From Fibrobacter sp. UBA4223 (GTDB taxonomy: Bacteria; Fibrobacterota; Fibrobacteria; Fibrobacterales; Fibrobacteraceae), in NCBI GenBank assembly GCA_002382975.1, contig DFTB01000003.1, forward strand, positions 1 through 64,000: a stretch of 64,000 nucleotides of DNA, written 5' to 3'. A program made the translations under genes and the position numbers. Shown piece after piece: positions 32,277-41,114 of this stretch; position 1 is the stretch's first letter, and every line of letters begins with the position of its first letter. The notes under the pieces were generated by a model. That model ran no database searches. It had not been told where the DNA came from and was given only the letters and a program-made list of their open reading frames with translations.

Positions 32277-33449
32277 TTACTCTTCGGCTCCGTAAACGAC
32301 GGGGCCTTCGTCGTCTTGGGATGTTTCGTTATTCTCTGGAGTAGAAGGTTCGGCGGGGTTTCCGGATTCCGGGTCGTGGCCCGGAATGACGTCTTGTGCG
32401 TTGCCCGGAATGACGTTTTGCGGTTGTGTCGGCTCGGGCGTGGCTTCTTCGTCCTTGTCGCCGAAGGGGTCTTCTTGCACTTCGCTCAGGTCTTCGCGGC
32501 CTTCCAGCATGGCCATCAGGTCGTCTTCGGTTACGTCCCGGCCACGGCTGGCCCATAAAAGGGCCTCGCGCATCACGGCAGCGATGTCGCCCACGCTCCC
32601 GGCCTGGGAGCGTGCCGTGGCCTCCCGCCGGATTTCTTCTACAAGGCCGGGCTTTACGTCCGGATCCTTGGAAAGAAACACCGTCTCGTGGGCCATTTCT
32701 TCGGCGTATTCCTCGTTGTTCTTTTTGCGGTAAATCCAGATGGGGCCAAAGAGTTCGCTCTGGCGGAACACCAGCTCGTCGGTCTTGATCATCTCCAGCA
32801 GGGCCATAAAAGTCACCGCCGCCACGATGGGGTGGCTGTCGTTGTCCAGCAGGTCTTCGAAAAGGGCTCGACCATGGACGTTCAGGTAGTTGTTGATGGC
32901 CTGCTGACGGTCCTGGATGGTCACGTAATCCAGTTCGATGTGGTGGATGGTCTCTGAAATCTTTGTCTTTAAGCTTTTCTGGTAGGCCCGGAACAACTGC
33001 CAGATGTTTGCATCGGCCAGGGTCTCGTCGTCGTTCTGGGTCTTTTCTAGGCGGCCACGGCTGTAGGTGCCGTAGTTCTCGCTTTCCATCTCTTGGAGGC
33101 CGCTTGCCACCTGCTTGTAACGCTGGTATTCCAGCATTTCCCGCATGAGCTGTTCGCGGTCTTCGTTGTATTCTTCGATGATGGCCGGGTCACGTTCTTC
33201 GGCAGGCAACAGCTCCTGGACCTTCAGGGCCATGAGGCGGCTTGCCATGTACAAAAAATCGCCCGCCTTGGAAAGGTCGGTGACTCCGATCTTGTTGACC
33301 CACATCAAGAAATCGTCGGCAATTTCGGCGATAGGAATCTGGTCCAGGGACATTTCTTTTTTCTGGACCAGGTACAGAAGCAAATCCATAGGGCCGTTGA
33401 AGGACCCGATGCGTACTTCGTAATCTTCCTGTTCTTCGATATCGGTCAT
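32277..33449 (-). CDS. scpA: Segregation and condensation protein A
   Basis: The protein has 390 residues. The kleisin N-terminal motif is clear (FNGPMDLLLYLVQKKEMSLDQIPI..I), followed by the helical SMC-binding part and the C-terminal winged-helix region (LLEMIKTDELVFRQSELFGPIWI). ScpA links the SMC heads in chromosome condensation. It is longer than usual (about 250 residues): after residue 320 comes an acidic tail, and the end (NVIPGNAQDVIPGHDPESG and on) is the translation of palindromic repeats that elsewhere are intergenic. The last 183 bp are duplicated just downstream. It follows glmS on the same strand at 209 bp; scpB is not in the window. Confidence 0.9.
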   Translation of the reverse strand: MTDIEEQEDYEVRIGSFNGPMDLLLYLVQKKEMSLDQIPIAEIADDFLMWVNKIGVTDLSKAGDFLYMASRLMALKVQELLPAEERDPAIIEEYNEDREQLMREMLEYQRYKQVASGLQEMESENYGTYSRGRLEKTQNDDETLADANIWQLFRAYQKSLKTKISETIHHIELDYVTIQDRQQAINNYLNVHGRALFEDLLDNDSHPIVAAVTFMALLEMIKTDELVFRQSELFGPIWIYRKKNNEEYAEEMAHETVFLSKDPDVKPGLVEEIRREATARSQAGSVGDIAAVMREALLWASRGRDVTEDDLMAMLEGREDLSEVQEDPFGDKDEEATPEPTQPQNVIPGNAQDVIPGHDPESGNPAEPSTPENNETSQDDEGPVVYGAEE

Positions 33450-33502
33450 TGTGAGATAATGTAGAAAAAGAAATTCGGCTACGAGTTTTCAGTTGTCGGT
33501 TA

Positions 33503-33533
33503 TGAGTTGTGAGTAGTGAGATATGAAAAATAA
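33503..33533 (+). repeat. Heptad array (TGA every 7 bp) between glmS and scpA
   Basis: TGA at 33503, 33510, 33517 and 33524 and TAA at 33531, exactly 7 bp apart; weaker units (TCG, TCA) continue the phase at 33496 and 33489. Confidence 0.75.
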
Positions 33534-33550
33534 ATCTTCTTTTTCGTCAT

Positions 33551-33577
33551 ACTTAAGTGGTTCGGCAAACTCACCAA
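33551..33577. repeat. Dispersed repeat GTGGTTCG.CA..CTCACCAACC
   Basis: A close copy, in reverse orientation, lies inside the radical SAM gene at 62694-62721. Confidence 0.5.
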
Positions 33578-33610
33578 CCTTAGTGAGGATCCGCTTGCAA
33601 GTTCTCTAGC

Positions 33611-33635
33611 GGATCCTCGCCTGCGCGAGGATGAC
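33611..33635. repeat. Palindromic repeat (GATCCTCGCC type)
   Basis: ATCCTCGC and GCGAGGAT stem; variant of the GATCCCCGCC family. A related copy is at 53933-53957. Confidence 0.65.
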
Positions 33636-33658
33636 TAGCTTAATCACTGGCCGAAGGC

Positions 33659-35488
33659 CTACTCCACCGTTACGCTCTTAGCCAGGTTCCTCGGCTGGTC
33701 CACGTCGTTTCCGCGGAGCACGGCGATGTGGTAGGCCAAAAGCTGCAGCGGCACGCAAGTGACGATAGGCATGAGCATGGGGATGGTCTTTGGTACCTTG
33801 ATCAGGTGGTCCGCAAATTCGTCCAGAGGCTTGCAGTCTTCGGTGGTGACTGCAATGACCCGGCCGCCGCGGGCCTTGATTTCGCGCACGTTGCTGATGA
33901 CCTTGTCGAACAGGGCGTCCTTGGGGGCGATGACCACCACGGGCATATTCTCGTCGATGAGGGCGATAGGGCCGTGCTTCATTTCGGCGGCGGGGTAGCC
34001 CTCGGCGTGGATGTAACTGATTTCCTTGAGCTTCAGGGCTCCTTCCATGGCCACGGGGTAGTTGAAGTGGCGTCCCAGGTACAAGAAGTTGTTGGCCTTC
34101 ACGTACTGCTTGGCAATTTCGGCGATGGAGTCAGAGAGCTTCAAAGTCTCCTCTACCAGGGCAGGGAGTTCCGTGAGAGCTCGGGCGATGTCTGCTCCGG
34201 TCTCGAAACTGAGCCTGCGCTGGCGACCGAGCAAGAGGGCGATCATGGCAAGCACGGTCACTTGGCTGGTGAAGGCCTTGGTGCTGGCCACACCGATTTC
34301 CGGACCTGCGTGCAGGTATACGCCGCCGTCGCTGGTGCGGGCGATGGTAGAGCCCACACCGTTACAGATGGCAAGGGCGGTAGCGCCTTTCTGCTGGGCT
34401 TCTTTCAATGCCGCAAGTGTGTCGGCGGTTTCGCCGGATTGGGAAATGGCGAGGACCAAGGTGCCCGGCTTGATGATGGGGTTCCGGTAGCGGAACTCCG
34501 AGGCGTATTCCACCTCTACGGGAACGCCGGCCAAATCCTCTATCATGTATTCGCCGACCATGCCCGCATAGTAGCTGGTGCCGCAGGCGGTGATGATAAT
34601 GCGGTTGATGTTTCTCAGTTCCTTGATGTTGGTGTCAAGGCCTGCCAGTTTGGCGTTTCCTTCGGCGATGAGCAGGCGGCCGCGCATGGTGTTCTTGAGC
34701 ACTTCGGGCTGCTCAAAAATTTCTTTCAGCATAAAGTGGGCGAACCCGCCCTTGGCGATGGATTCGGCGTCAAAGTCCACGTCCTGGATGTCGCGGGTCA
34801 CCTCGTGGCTGTTCATGTTCACGATGGAGTATCCGCTCCGCTTGATTTCCACCACGTCGTTGTCGTCCAGGTACACCACCTTCTGGGTGTGGTTGATGAT
34901 GGCGGACACGTCGCTGGCCAAGAAAAATTCACCTTCGTTCCCGATACCGAGAATCAGGGGGCTCCCTCGGCGGGCGCCAATCAGGGTGTCGGGTTCATCG
35001 CTGCATATCACCGCGAGGCCAAATGTGCCCTCGATAAGGGAAAGGGCCTTGAGGACTGCCTCTTTCAGGTTGCCGTTGTAGTTCTTGGCAATCAGGTGGG
35101 CAACCACTTCGGTATCCGTTTCGGACTTGAAGGTGATGCCTTTTTCGATAAGTTTCGCCTTGAGGCTCGCGTAGTTCTCGATAATGCCGTTGTGGACGAT
35201 GGAAATTTTCCCGTCAAAACTCATGTGGGGGTGGGCATTTTGTTCGGTAGGGGCACCGTGGGTGGCCCAGCGGGTGTGGGCGATACCGATGTTTCCTTGG
35301 ACGGGAGTTTCCTTGAGCTTGGATTCCAGGGCGCTAATCTTGCCGGAGGCACGGACGGTCTTGATTTTCCCGTGGTCGATAAGGGATACTCCCGAGCTGT
35401 CATAGCCACGATATTCCAGCTTTTTAAGGCCGCCCACGAGAACAGGAAGAGCTTCATTTTGACCGATATAGGCGACTATTCCGCACAT
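33659..35488 (-). CDS. glmS: Glutamine-fructose-6-phosphate aminotransferase (isomerizing)
   Basis: The protein has 609 residues, the usual full length. N-terminal Ntn glutaminase domain begins MCGIVAYIG with Cys2 as nucleophile, and has the family motifs LEYRGYDSSG and HTRWATHGAPTEQNAHPH. Two SIS domains follow (ITACGTSYYAGMVGEY, ISQSGETADTLAAL, and the second from about 460), and the C-terminus is DQPRNLAKSVTVE. It makes glucosamine-6-phosphate for peptidoglycan and lipid A. No glmS ribozyme is visible in the short leader. It is divergent from the FKBP gene (132 bp apart) and upstream of scpA. Confidence 0.97.
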   Translation of the reverse strand: MCGIVAYIGQNEALPVLVGGLKKLEYRGYDSSGVSLIDHGKIKTVRASGKISALESKLKETPVQGNIGIAHTRWATHGAPTEQNAHPHMSFDGKISIVHNGIIENYASLKAKLIEKGITFKSETDTEVVAHLIAKNYNGNLKEAVLKALSLIEGTFGLAVICSDEPDTLIGARRGSPLILGIGNEGEFFLASDVSAIINHTQKVVYLDDNDVVEIKRSGYSIVNMNSHEVTRDIQDVDFDAESIAKGGFAHFMLKEIFEQPEVLKNTMRGRLLIAEGNAKLAGLDTNIKELRNINRIIITACGTSYYAGMVGEYMIEDLAGVPVEVEYASEFRYRNPIIKPGTLVLAISQSGETADTLAALKEAQQKGATALAICNGVGSTIARTSDGGVYLHAGPEIGVASTKAFTSQVTVLAMIALLLGRQRRLSFETGADIARALTELPALVEETLKLSDSIAEIAKQYVKANNFLYLGRHFNYPVAMEGALKLKEISYIHAEGYPAAEMKHGPIALIDENMPVVVIAPKDALFDKVISNVREIKARGGRVIAVTTEDCKPLDEFADHLIKVPKTIPMLMPIVTCVPLQLLAYHIAVLRGNDVDQPRNLAKSVTVE

Positions 35489-35572
35489 ATAGAATCCTCG
35501 ATAAAATCGTTATGCCTAAACAATATACGAAAACCTTAAACCGAAATTTAGCATTTTAGGCACCATTTCTTG

Positions 35573-35588
35573 TAAGATTTACTATTTT
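35573..35588 (+). promoter_or_regulatory. Shared promoter-like motif TAAGATTTACTATTTT
   Basis: The 16-mer ends 32 bp before the FKBP start codon. The same 16 bases occur at 42004-42019 before the AIPR gene. TATTTT is the likely -10 box. Confidence 0.45.
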
Positions 35589-35620
35589 ATAGGAGTCAAT
35601 TCAAAAGAAGAGGACAACTT

Positions 35621-36856
35621 ATGAATAAAAAAGTGATTGTTGCTGCAGGTGCTCTTGCCCTGCTCTTGACAGGTTGTGATCAGTTGTGCCAGGGCCCCAA
35701 GACCAAGACCGCTCTGGTCACCGAAAAGGATAAGTATAGCTATGCTCTGGGTGCCCATTTCGGAAACCAGGCCCAGTTCCAGCTGGTGGCCCGCGATTCC
35801 ATCGATTTGGATTTGGACCTCTTTATCCAGGCTTTTGTGGAACGCTACAAGCAGGATAGCGCCAAGTACCTGATGGCCGATTCCACCATTTTCCAGACAT
35901 TGACCGAACTTTCCCAGTCCCGCCAGGCCGAAAAGGCCCGTAAGGATAGCGTCGCCGCTGCCGAAAACAAGGCCAAGGGCGAAGCCTTCTTGGCTCAGAA
36001 CAAGACTGCCGAAGGTGTGGTGACCACTGAAAGTGGACTCCAGTACAAGGTGATTACCGAAGGTACGGGCGTAACTCCTTCTGATACCGACGTGGTGAAG
36101 GTTCATTACACCGGCACCCTTCTGGACGGCACCAAGTTCGACAGCTCCGTTGATCGTGGCGAACCTCTGGAGTTCCCCATCGGCGCCGTGATCCCCGGCT
36201 GGACCGAAATGCTCAAGCTCATGAAGGTGGGTGAGAAGGTCACCGCCTGGATTCCTAGCGACCTCGCTTACGGCCCCCGCGGTCGTGGCCCGCAGATTCC
36301 TGGCAACAGCATGCTGATTTTTGAAATGGAACTGATTGATACCCACGCTCCGGGTGCACCTTCTAACGCCATCGCCGCCGCCGAACCTGCTAAGGAAGAG
36401 GCTAAGGCAGAACCGGCTAAGGCCGAAGCCAAGCCTGCCGAAAAGGCCGCTCCTGCCGCAGCTCCCGCTGCTGCCAAGGCCGAACCTGCTAAGGCCGAAG
36501 CCAAGCCTGCTGCTGAAAAGGCTGCCCCGAAGGCTGCTCCTGCCGCAGCCCCCGCTGCCAAGCCCGCTGCTGAAAAGGCCGCTCCTGCCGCAGCTCCCGC
36601 TGCTGCCAAGGCCGAAGCCAAGCCTGCTGCAGCTCCTGCCGCCGAAAAGGCTGCTCCTGCTGCCCCGGCTGCCAAGCCCGCTGCCGCCGCTCCGGCTGCC
36701 GCTCCGGCCGCTAAGCCTGCCGCAGCACCTGCCGCCAAGGCCGAAGCTAAGCCCGCTGCCGCCGCACCGGCTGCCGCTCCGGCTGCTAAGCCTGCTGCTG
36801 CTCCGGCCGCTGCTCCGGCCGCTGCTCCTGCTGCCGCACCCGCTGCTGCACAGTAA
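35621..36856 (+). CDS. FKBP-type peptidyl-prolyl isomerase lipoprotein with Ala/Pro/Lys tail
   Basis: The protein has 411 residues. Lipobox LLLTGC; an FkpA/Mip-like N-terminal helical domain (about 30-130, KYSYALGAHFGNQ); an FKBP domain (138-245) with VKVHYTGTLLDG, FDSS, IPGWTEML and LIFEMELI, matching active FkpA-type enzymes. After residue 250 there are about 160 residues made almost only of Ala, Pro, Lys and Glu (AAPAAKPAAEK-type repeats). Likely periplasmic or outer-membrane chaperone for secreted proteins. The tail resembles eukaryotic H1/AlgP-like sequences and may span or bind the wall; this is inference. GAGGAC precedes the ATG, and a perfect terminator follows. Confidence 0.9.
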   Translation: MNKKVIVAAGALALLLTGCDQLCQGPKTKTALVTEKDKYSYALGAHFGNQAQFQLVARDSIDLDLDLFIQAFVERYKQDSAKYLMADSTIFQTLTELSQSRQAEKARKDSVAAAENKAKGEAFLAQNKTAEGVVTTESGLQYKVITEGTGVTPSDTDVVKVHYTGTLLDGTKFDSSVDRGEPLEFPIGAVIPGWTEMLKLMKVGEKVTAWIPSDLAYGPRGRGPQIPGNSMLIFEMELIDTHAPGAPSNAIAAAEPAKEEAKAEPAKAEAKPAEKAAPAAAPAAAKAEPAKAEAKPAAEKAAPKAAPAAAPAAKPAAEKAAPAAAPAAAKAEAKPAAAPAAEKAAPAAPAAKPAAAAPAAAPAAKPAAAPAAKAEAKPAAAAPAAAPAAKPAAAPAAAPAAAPAAAPAAAQ

Positions 36857-36880
36857 TCGGTTTACTTTGCAATTTGAAAG

Positions 36881-36906
36881 TCCCCTGCATTTCGCAGGGG
36901 ATTTTT
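36881..36906 (+). terminator. Terminator after the FKBP gene
   Basis: TCCCCTGC (36881-36888) pairs perfectly with GCAGGGGA (36894-36901), then TTTTT. The M23 gene begins only 11 bp later. Confidence 0.9.
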
Positions 36907-36917
36907 ATATTTACCCT

Positions 36918-38243
36918 ATGAAAATTTTCTTGCGTTTTGCTCTTTCCCTGCTCTTTGTTCTCCCTTTAATTGCCTGTAACGAAGAAGAAATTATCCAGAA
37001 TCTGAAATCGGAACGCGCAAGTCTGCAAGCCCGTGTGGATTCCCTGAATGCCCAAATCGCCTCGGCTGAAGCCCTGGTCAAAAATGTTCGCGTCATTCGC
37101 GATACGGTGCGTGCGGGGGAGGGCCCCTTCCATCTGTTTACAAGGCTCAAGGCTCAGGTAAGTCACGGCGAAGAAGACCTGGGTCGCGTCTATGCCGCCA
37201 TGCAGGACAGTGTGGAATTCAAGCTTCGGGTTGGCGAAATTTTTTACGTCTCTGTAGATTCAACCAATAGGGTTCAGCGGTTCCGCTATGCTCCCAACCC
37301 CATAACCGTCCATTTGGTGAGCAAAACAGACACCGGTTTCGTCTACCAGCTTATCGAAAAGCCCGTGGTCAAGAAGCAGTCTGTTTATGAGGGCGCCCTG
37401 GAAGAAGGTAGCACGCTGAACGGAATCCTTTTCAAGGTGGGAATCCCCGGCCGCATGGTGGGTATCGTGAGCGGAGTGCTTCAGTGCAAGGTGGCGTTCC
37501 CGCTGGCCCGCGCCGGAGACCGTTTCCGTGTGCTTCTAGAAGATTCCTACTACCAGGATTCCATCTGGGTGGGCGGTAAGGTCATTTATGCCGAATTTGA
37601 CGGAAGGATTGTGGGCCACCATGAGGCGTTCCGTTACGAAGACGAAGATCCCAAGAGTTCCTACAATGCCCACTATACCGAAGCGGGAGACGCCCTGGTC
37701 TTTGACGGGCTCCGCTACCCGCTGGAACACCTGCGCATTACCAGTTCGTTTGGCTCCAGAATTCACCCTATCACGGGCCAGCGCAAGGTTCATTACGGCG
37801 TAGACTATGGAGCCCCGGCAGGTACGGTGGTCCATGCCGTGGCCGAAGGCAACGTGACTGTTTCGGGTTATGACGATTTAAGCGGAAACAAGATTGCTAT
37901 CAAGCACAGGGACAATTCCGTAAGCTGGTATATGCATTTGCAGTCTAGAGGTGTGGCTGTTGGAGCGAAGGTCTCTCCAGGTCAGGCCATCGGGCGCGTG
38001 GGCTCTACGGGCCGAAGCACAGGACCTCACCTGCATTTTGGATTCAAGGATGCCAACGGCGCCTGGATAAACCCGCTTTCCAAGACCATGATTGCAACGC
38101 CCAAGCTAGAAGGAGCCCGCCTGGCCCGTCTCAAGAAGCAGGTGGCGGAAATTCGTAAGCAGATAGAGCTGACTCAGGCTGCACCCGCCGTAAAGGCCAA
38201 CGATACCACCGACGTGATGGTTCACATGCGGGTGGTGGAATAG
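36918..38243 (+). CDS. M23-family peptidase lipoprotein
   Basis: The protein has 441 residues from the ATG at 36918; the open frame further upstream is only a shadow of the FKBP tail. Signal with lipobox LPLIAC, then a short coiled coil (about 25-55) and a LysM/OapA-like region, then the M23 domain (about 275-390): SFGSRIHPITGQRKVHYGVDYG holds the first zinc ligands (His and Asp), GPHLHFG the last His. All ligands of an active enzyme are present. It would cleave peptidoglycan cross-links or activate amidases. C-terminal coiled segment. Converges with the S41 gene with 12 bp between the stops. Confidence 0.9.
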   Translation: MKIFLRFALSLLFVLPLIACNEEEIIQNLKSERASLQARVDSLNAQIASAEALVKNVRVIRDTVRAGEGPFHLFTRLKAQVSHGEEDLGRVYAAMQDSVEFKLRVGEIFYVSVDSTNRVQRFRYAPNPITVHLVSKTDTGFVYQLIEKPVVKKQSVYEGALEEGSTLNGILFKVGIPGRMVGIVSGVLQCKVAFPLARAGDRFRVLLEDSYYQDSIWVGGKVIYAEFDGRIVGHHEAFRYEDEDPKSSYNAHYTEAGDALVFDGLRYPLEHLRITSSFGSRIHPITGQRKVHYGVDYGAPAGTVVHAVAEGNVTVSGYDDLSGNKIAIKHRDNSVSWYMHLQSRGVAVGAKVSPGQAIGRVGSTGRSTGPHLHFGFKDANGAWINPLSKTMIATPKLEGARLARLKKQVAEIRKQIELTQAAPAVKANDTTDVMVHMRVVE

Positions 38244-38255
38244 AGATTAGGGGTA

Positions 38256-39662
38256 CTACTTCATCAGCGGATTCTTTATCAGCTTATACGCTCCGCCTCT
38301 AGCCGGTTCTTTTGCAGATGAAGCCTTTTTGGCAAGGGAGTTCTCGAAGTGCCCCTGTTTTTCCGTGCCGTAGCCCTTGGTTCTCTTTTCTTTTCCGAGT
38401 TTGGCGATTTCAACCGCCTTGTCCAGGGCTTTGAGGGTATCAGAAATGGCGTAGTCCGGTACGATACCCTTGTCGTGGTAAGAAACATCGTTTTTGTCGT
38501 AAATCTTCATGGCTGTAATAATGCTGAATCCGCCAGCACTAGTCGGTAGGTTGTACTGTCCGATTCCCTTTCCGTAGGTCAGCATGCCCACAATGGGAGA
38601 TTGCGTGGTGTTGGTGACGCCCATGAGCATGGTTTCTGCGCAACTTGCACTATTTGTGTCGGCCATAAATACAAAGTAGCGCCCTTTGCCAATGCCGTCT
38701 TCGGTGGCCACCATGCGGTTTGAAAGAATCATCTGGTGGACTTCGTCGGGGGCAACCTCCGTGTATTCAAGGGTACCGATGGTGTCCCCTTTGGAAAGGA
38801 ACAGTTCGGTTGCCTTAACGCATGCGTCAAAGGCTCCGCCAGGGTTGCCTCTCAGGTCAATAATGGCAGCCCCCTTGGTGTTTTGAAGGGCGACTTTGAC
38901 TTCGTCTGAGGTCCCTTTGGTGCTGTCTTCGTTGGCGGAGTTTGCCTCGTTGCAACTTATGCCACTGAAGTTTTCAAAGGAAGTGATTTTGATGACGGGA
39001 ATAGAATCATGATAGCTGATGTGCACGGTTGGCTCAAGGTAGCAGAAAAGTTCCGCCGAGATATCCAGCGTGTCGCTACCTCTTAAGATTTTAAAGGAAA
39101 TGCTGTCCCCTTCGCTTCCGGAGGTGAGCTTTTCGAAACTCTTTTCGTCGCCGGGCTTGGTAGAGCCCACGTAGAGTACGGTGTCACCAGCCTTGAGTCC
39201 GGCCTTGTCGCCCGGACCGTTAGGATACACCTGGGTGATTACCAGCTGGGAATCGGCGGGCTGTACGGAAACGGCGATACTGTATATGGGCTCCGATGCC
39301 ATATCCAAATCGTATTTGCTTACATAGTAGGGCCCGAAATACCTGGTATAATTGTCGTCCATTTGGCTATACATGTAATAGACGTCGGGAAATTCATAAT
39401 AGTCGGGAGAATATCCCGCATCTTCGCCGTGACCGTTATAGCTATTGATGTCGCCAAGCTTTTGATTGGCGTTTAAAAAGAAGAAATGGAGCAATTGGTA
39501 GTTTTCGACCAGTTCCTGTTCAGCGGCAGTAAGTTCCTGTGGAATTTCCTCCTCTTCGTCGGGCATTGCGATTTCGCTGTCGGCATGCTTGACCGTGCAA
39601 CCAGTCCATAGCGCAAGTGAAACAGAAACAAGACTATAAAGTGAAATTTTCTTGAAATTCAT
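38256..39662 (-). CDS. S41-family C-terminal processing peptidase, lipoprotein (1)
   Basis: The protein has 468 residues. Lipobox ALWTGC; PDZ domain (about 130-200, ITQVYPNGPGDKAGLKAGD); S41 catalytic domain with IIDLRGNPGG, the serine motif NSASCAE and the lysine motif TYGKGIGQ. Ser and Lys of the dyad are present. Typical role: periplasmic processing or quality control of exported proteins. The gene starts 6 bp after the stop of a second S41 gene on the same strand, so the two form an operon. About 60 polar residues follow the catalytic part. Sequence identity to the upstream paralogue is modest apart from the catalytic motifs. Confidence 0.9.
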   Translation of the reverse strand: MNFKKISLYSLVSVSLALWTGCTVKHADSEIAMPDEEEEIPQELTAAEQELVENYQLLHFFFLNANQKLGDINSYNGHGEDAGYSPDYYEFPDVYYMYSQMDDNYTRYFGPYYVSKYDLDMASEPIYSIAVSVQPADSQLVITQVYPNGPGDKAGLKAGDTVLYVGSTKPGDEKSFEKLTSGSEGDSISFKILRGSDTLDISAELFCYLEPTVHISYHDSIPVIKITSFENFSGISCNEANSANEDSTKGTSDEVKVALQNTKGAAIIDLRGNPGGAFDACVKATELFLSKGDTIGTLEYTEVAPDEVHQMILSNRMVATEDGIGKGRYFVFMADTNSASCAETMLMGVTNTTQSPIVGMLTYGKGIGQYNLPTSAGGFSIITAMKIYDKNDVSYHDKGIVPDYAISDTLKALDKAVEIAKLGKEKRTKGYGTEKQGHFENSLAKKASSAKEPARGGAYKLIKNPLMK

Positions 39663-39668
39663 AACGAC

Positions 39669-41045
39669 CTACGGTGAATAGGGATAATTTACAAAATGGA
39701 CGACGGAATCCAAAGCGCCACCCATGTCGAAACTCTTTGCAGGAATAGTTGTTTTTGTCGAGGCCAGCAAAGATTCTTTGATGGCACGCTCTGCCACAGA
39801 CATTTTGGCACTTTGTGTCTTGGGTGAATTACCATATAGGGTTTTGACGGCATTTAGGGCGCATGTCCTTGAAGCTCCTTCCGGACAGTCCATATCGGGG
39901 GCGATTCCTTTTTTGTGGTAGGTGTTGCCCTTGGGCGTGTAGAATTCCAGGTTGGTAATGACGGCAAGTCCGCCTTCTAGGGTCTTCCACTGGCTTTGCC
40001 CTATGCCCTTGCCGAAGGTGGTTTCGCCTGCCAGGGGAATGCCTCCCTGTTCCTTGGCTGCGGCGATGAATATTTCGGCGCAGGAGGCTGAAGCCCTGTT
40101 GGCAAGCATTAGGAATTTCCCGTTTTCTCCGGGGTCTCCGGGGTTCGCCAAAACATCTAGGGACTGGTGTGTCCTTTTCCCGTCGGGGGTTAGGCTTACA
40201 AATTGCCGCCTAGACAAGAGGCCTTCTTTTACAAAGAGGTCTGCGGCAGGCAGGCACTGGCTGATTAGTCCGCCGGGATTGTTCCGCAGGTCTAACACCC
40301 TGGGCTCGGAAACGCCAGCCGTAGAATCCAGGTATGCCCTAAGCTCGCCGAAGGTGCCTTTCTCCCTGTCGGCGGTGGATTCCTTGAATTCGGTGATGGT
40401 TACGAAGGTGATTCCCTCGATGGTGTCCAAAAAGACGGTAGGGGCGTAAACCGTTTCCTTGGTCAGGTCAAACTGAAGCAGGCTGTCGTCGAAAAACACC
40501 GTAAGCGAAATGTCGGCGCTGTAGTCGACAATGGAATCGTATACCATCTTGGAGTCGTAACCGTCCATTGAAATGCCGTTTGCCGAAATGATCCGCCCGT
40601 AGCGGGGAACCTTGGCCCTGCCGGCAGGACTGTCGGCATAGACTCTCGATATCAAGATGGGGTAGGGGTGGTCATCCCCTTCGGTGTAGATGACCAGGTA
40701 TTCCATGCCCAGATCGCCCTCCACGATGGAGGTGTTCATCTGGTTTTCGGCTGCCTCGCTCTTGGAGGGTGGGTAGTAGCGGGTGTATCGGTCGCTGAGC
40801 GATTCGTACAACAGGGGAATGCTGTCCCCTTTTTCGGGCAGGTCTTTCAGCTCTTCTTCGTAGAGGTAGGTCTGGTTCAATAGCCAGTAGTTGAATTCGT
40901 AGGCGGTGGGCTTCGGAGTGCTTTCCACCGGCTCCATAAAGTCCCCACAGGCAACGAACAAGACAAGAGAGAACAGCAGGAAAGTTCTGAGTTCTAAGTT
41001 TCTAGTTACTAGACTATTCTTGATTGTGCGGACCAGAAAATTCAA
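39669..41045 (-). CDS. S41-family C-terminal processing peptidase, lipoprotein (2)
   Basis: The protein has 458 residues. Lipobox VLFVAC; PDZ-like part (ISRVYADSPAGRAKVPRYG), then LDLRNNPGG, the serine motif RASASCAE and TTFGKGIGQ with the catalytic Lys. The start region is unusual: the codons for residues 10-21 (NSLVTRNLELRT) lie in 7-bp periodic sequence (TAGTCTA, GTAACTA, GAAACTT, AGAACTC, AGAACTT) of the kind found in intergenic heptad arrays, so the signal peptide may have been extended by an array. A start nearer FLLFSLVL is therefore possible. Upstream by 69 bp is the LRR gene on the same strand. Confidence 0.85.
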   Translation of the reverse strand: MNFLVRTIKNSLVTRNLELRTFLLFSLVLFVACGDFMEPVESTPKPTAYEFNYWLLNQTYLYEEELKDLPEKGDSIPLLYESLSDRYTRYYPPSKSEAAENQMNTSIVEGDLGMEYLVIYTEGDDHPYPILISRVYADSPAGRAKVPRYGRIISANGISMDGYDSKMVYDSIVDYSADISLTVFFDDSLLQFDLTKETVYAPTVFLDTIEGITFVTITEFKESTADREKGTFGELRAYLDSTAGVSEPRVLDLRNNPGGLISQCLPAADLFVKEGLLSRRQFVSLTPDGKRTHQSLDVLANPGDPGENGKFLMLANRASASCAEIFIAAAKEQGGIPLAGETTFGKGIGQSQWKTLEGGLAVITNLEFYTPKGNTYHKKGIAPDMDCPEGASRTCALNAVKTLYGNSPKTQSAKMSVAERAIKESLLASTKTTIPAKSFDMGGALDSVVHFVNYPYSP

Positions 41046-41063
41046 TATTCCATTCCTGCTTCT

Positions 41064-41100
41064 CTAACAACTAATAACTAGTAACTAACCACTAACCACT
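41064..41100 (-). repeat. Heptad array (CTA every 7 bp) between the LRR and S41 genes
   Basis: CTA at 41064, 41071, 41078, 41085 and 41092, which is TAG on the minus strand, the coding strand of both neighbours. Confidence 0.75.
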
Positions 41101-41114
41101 GCGCCCTCGGCGCA

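Noticed and set aside
33728..35539. 603-residue frame antiparallel to glmS
   Set aside because: Shadow of a highly conserved gene; no motif recognised.
35488..35620. glmS ribozyme or riboswitch in the glmS leader
   Set aside because: The 132-bp divergent region is too short and lacks the conserved ribozyme core.
36336..36917. Longer N-terminus of the M23 peptidase
   Set aside because: This frame is a Pro/Leu-rich shadow of the FKBP Ala/Pro/Lys tail, and a terminator lies between; the ATG at 36918 gives a lipoprotein signal.
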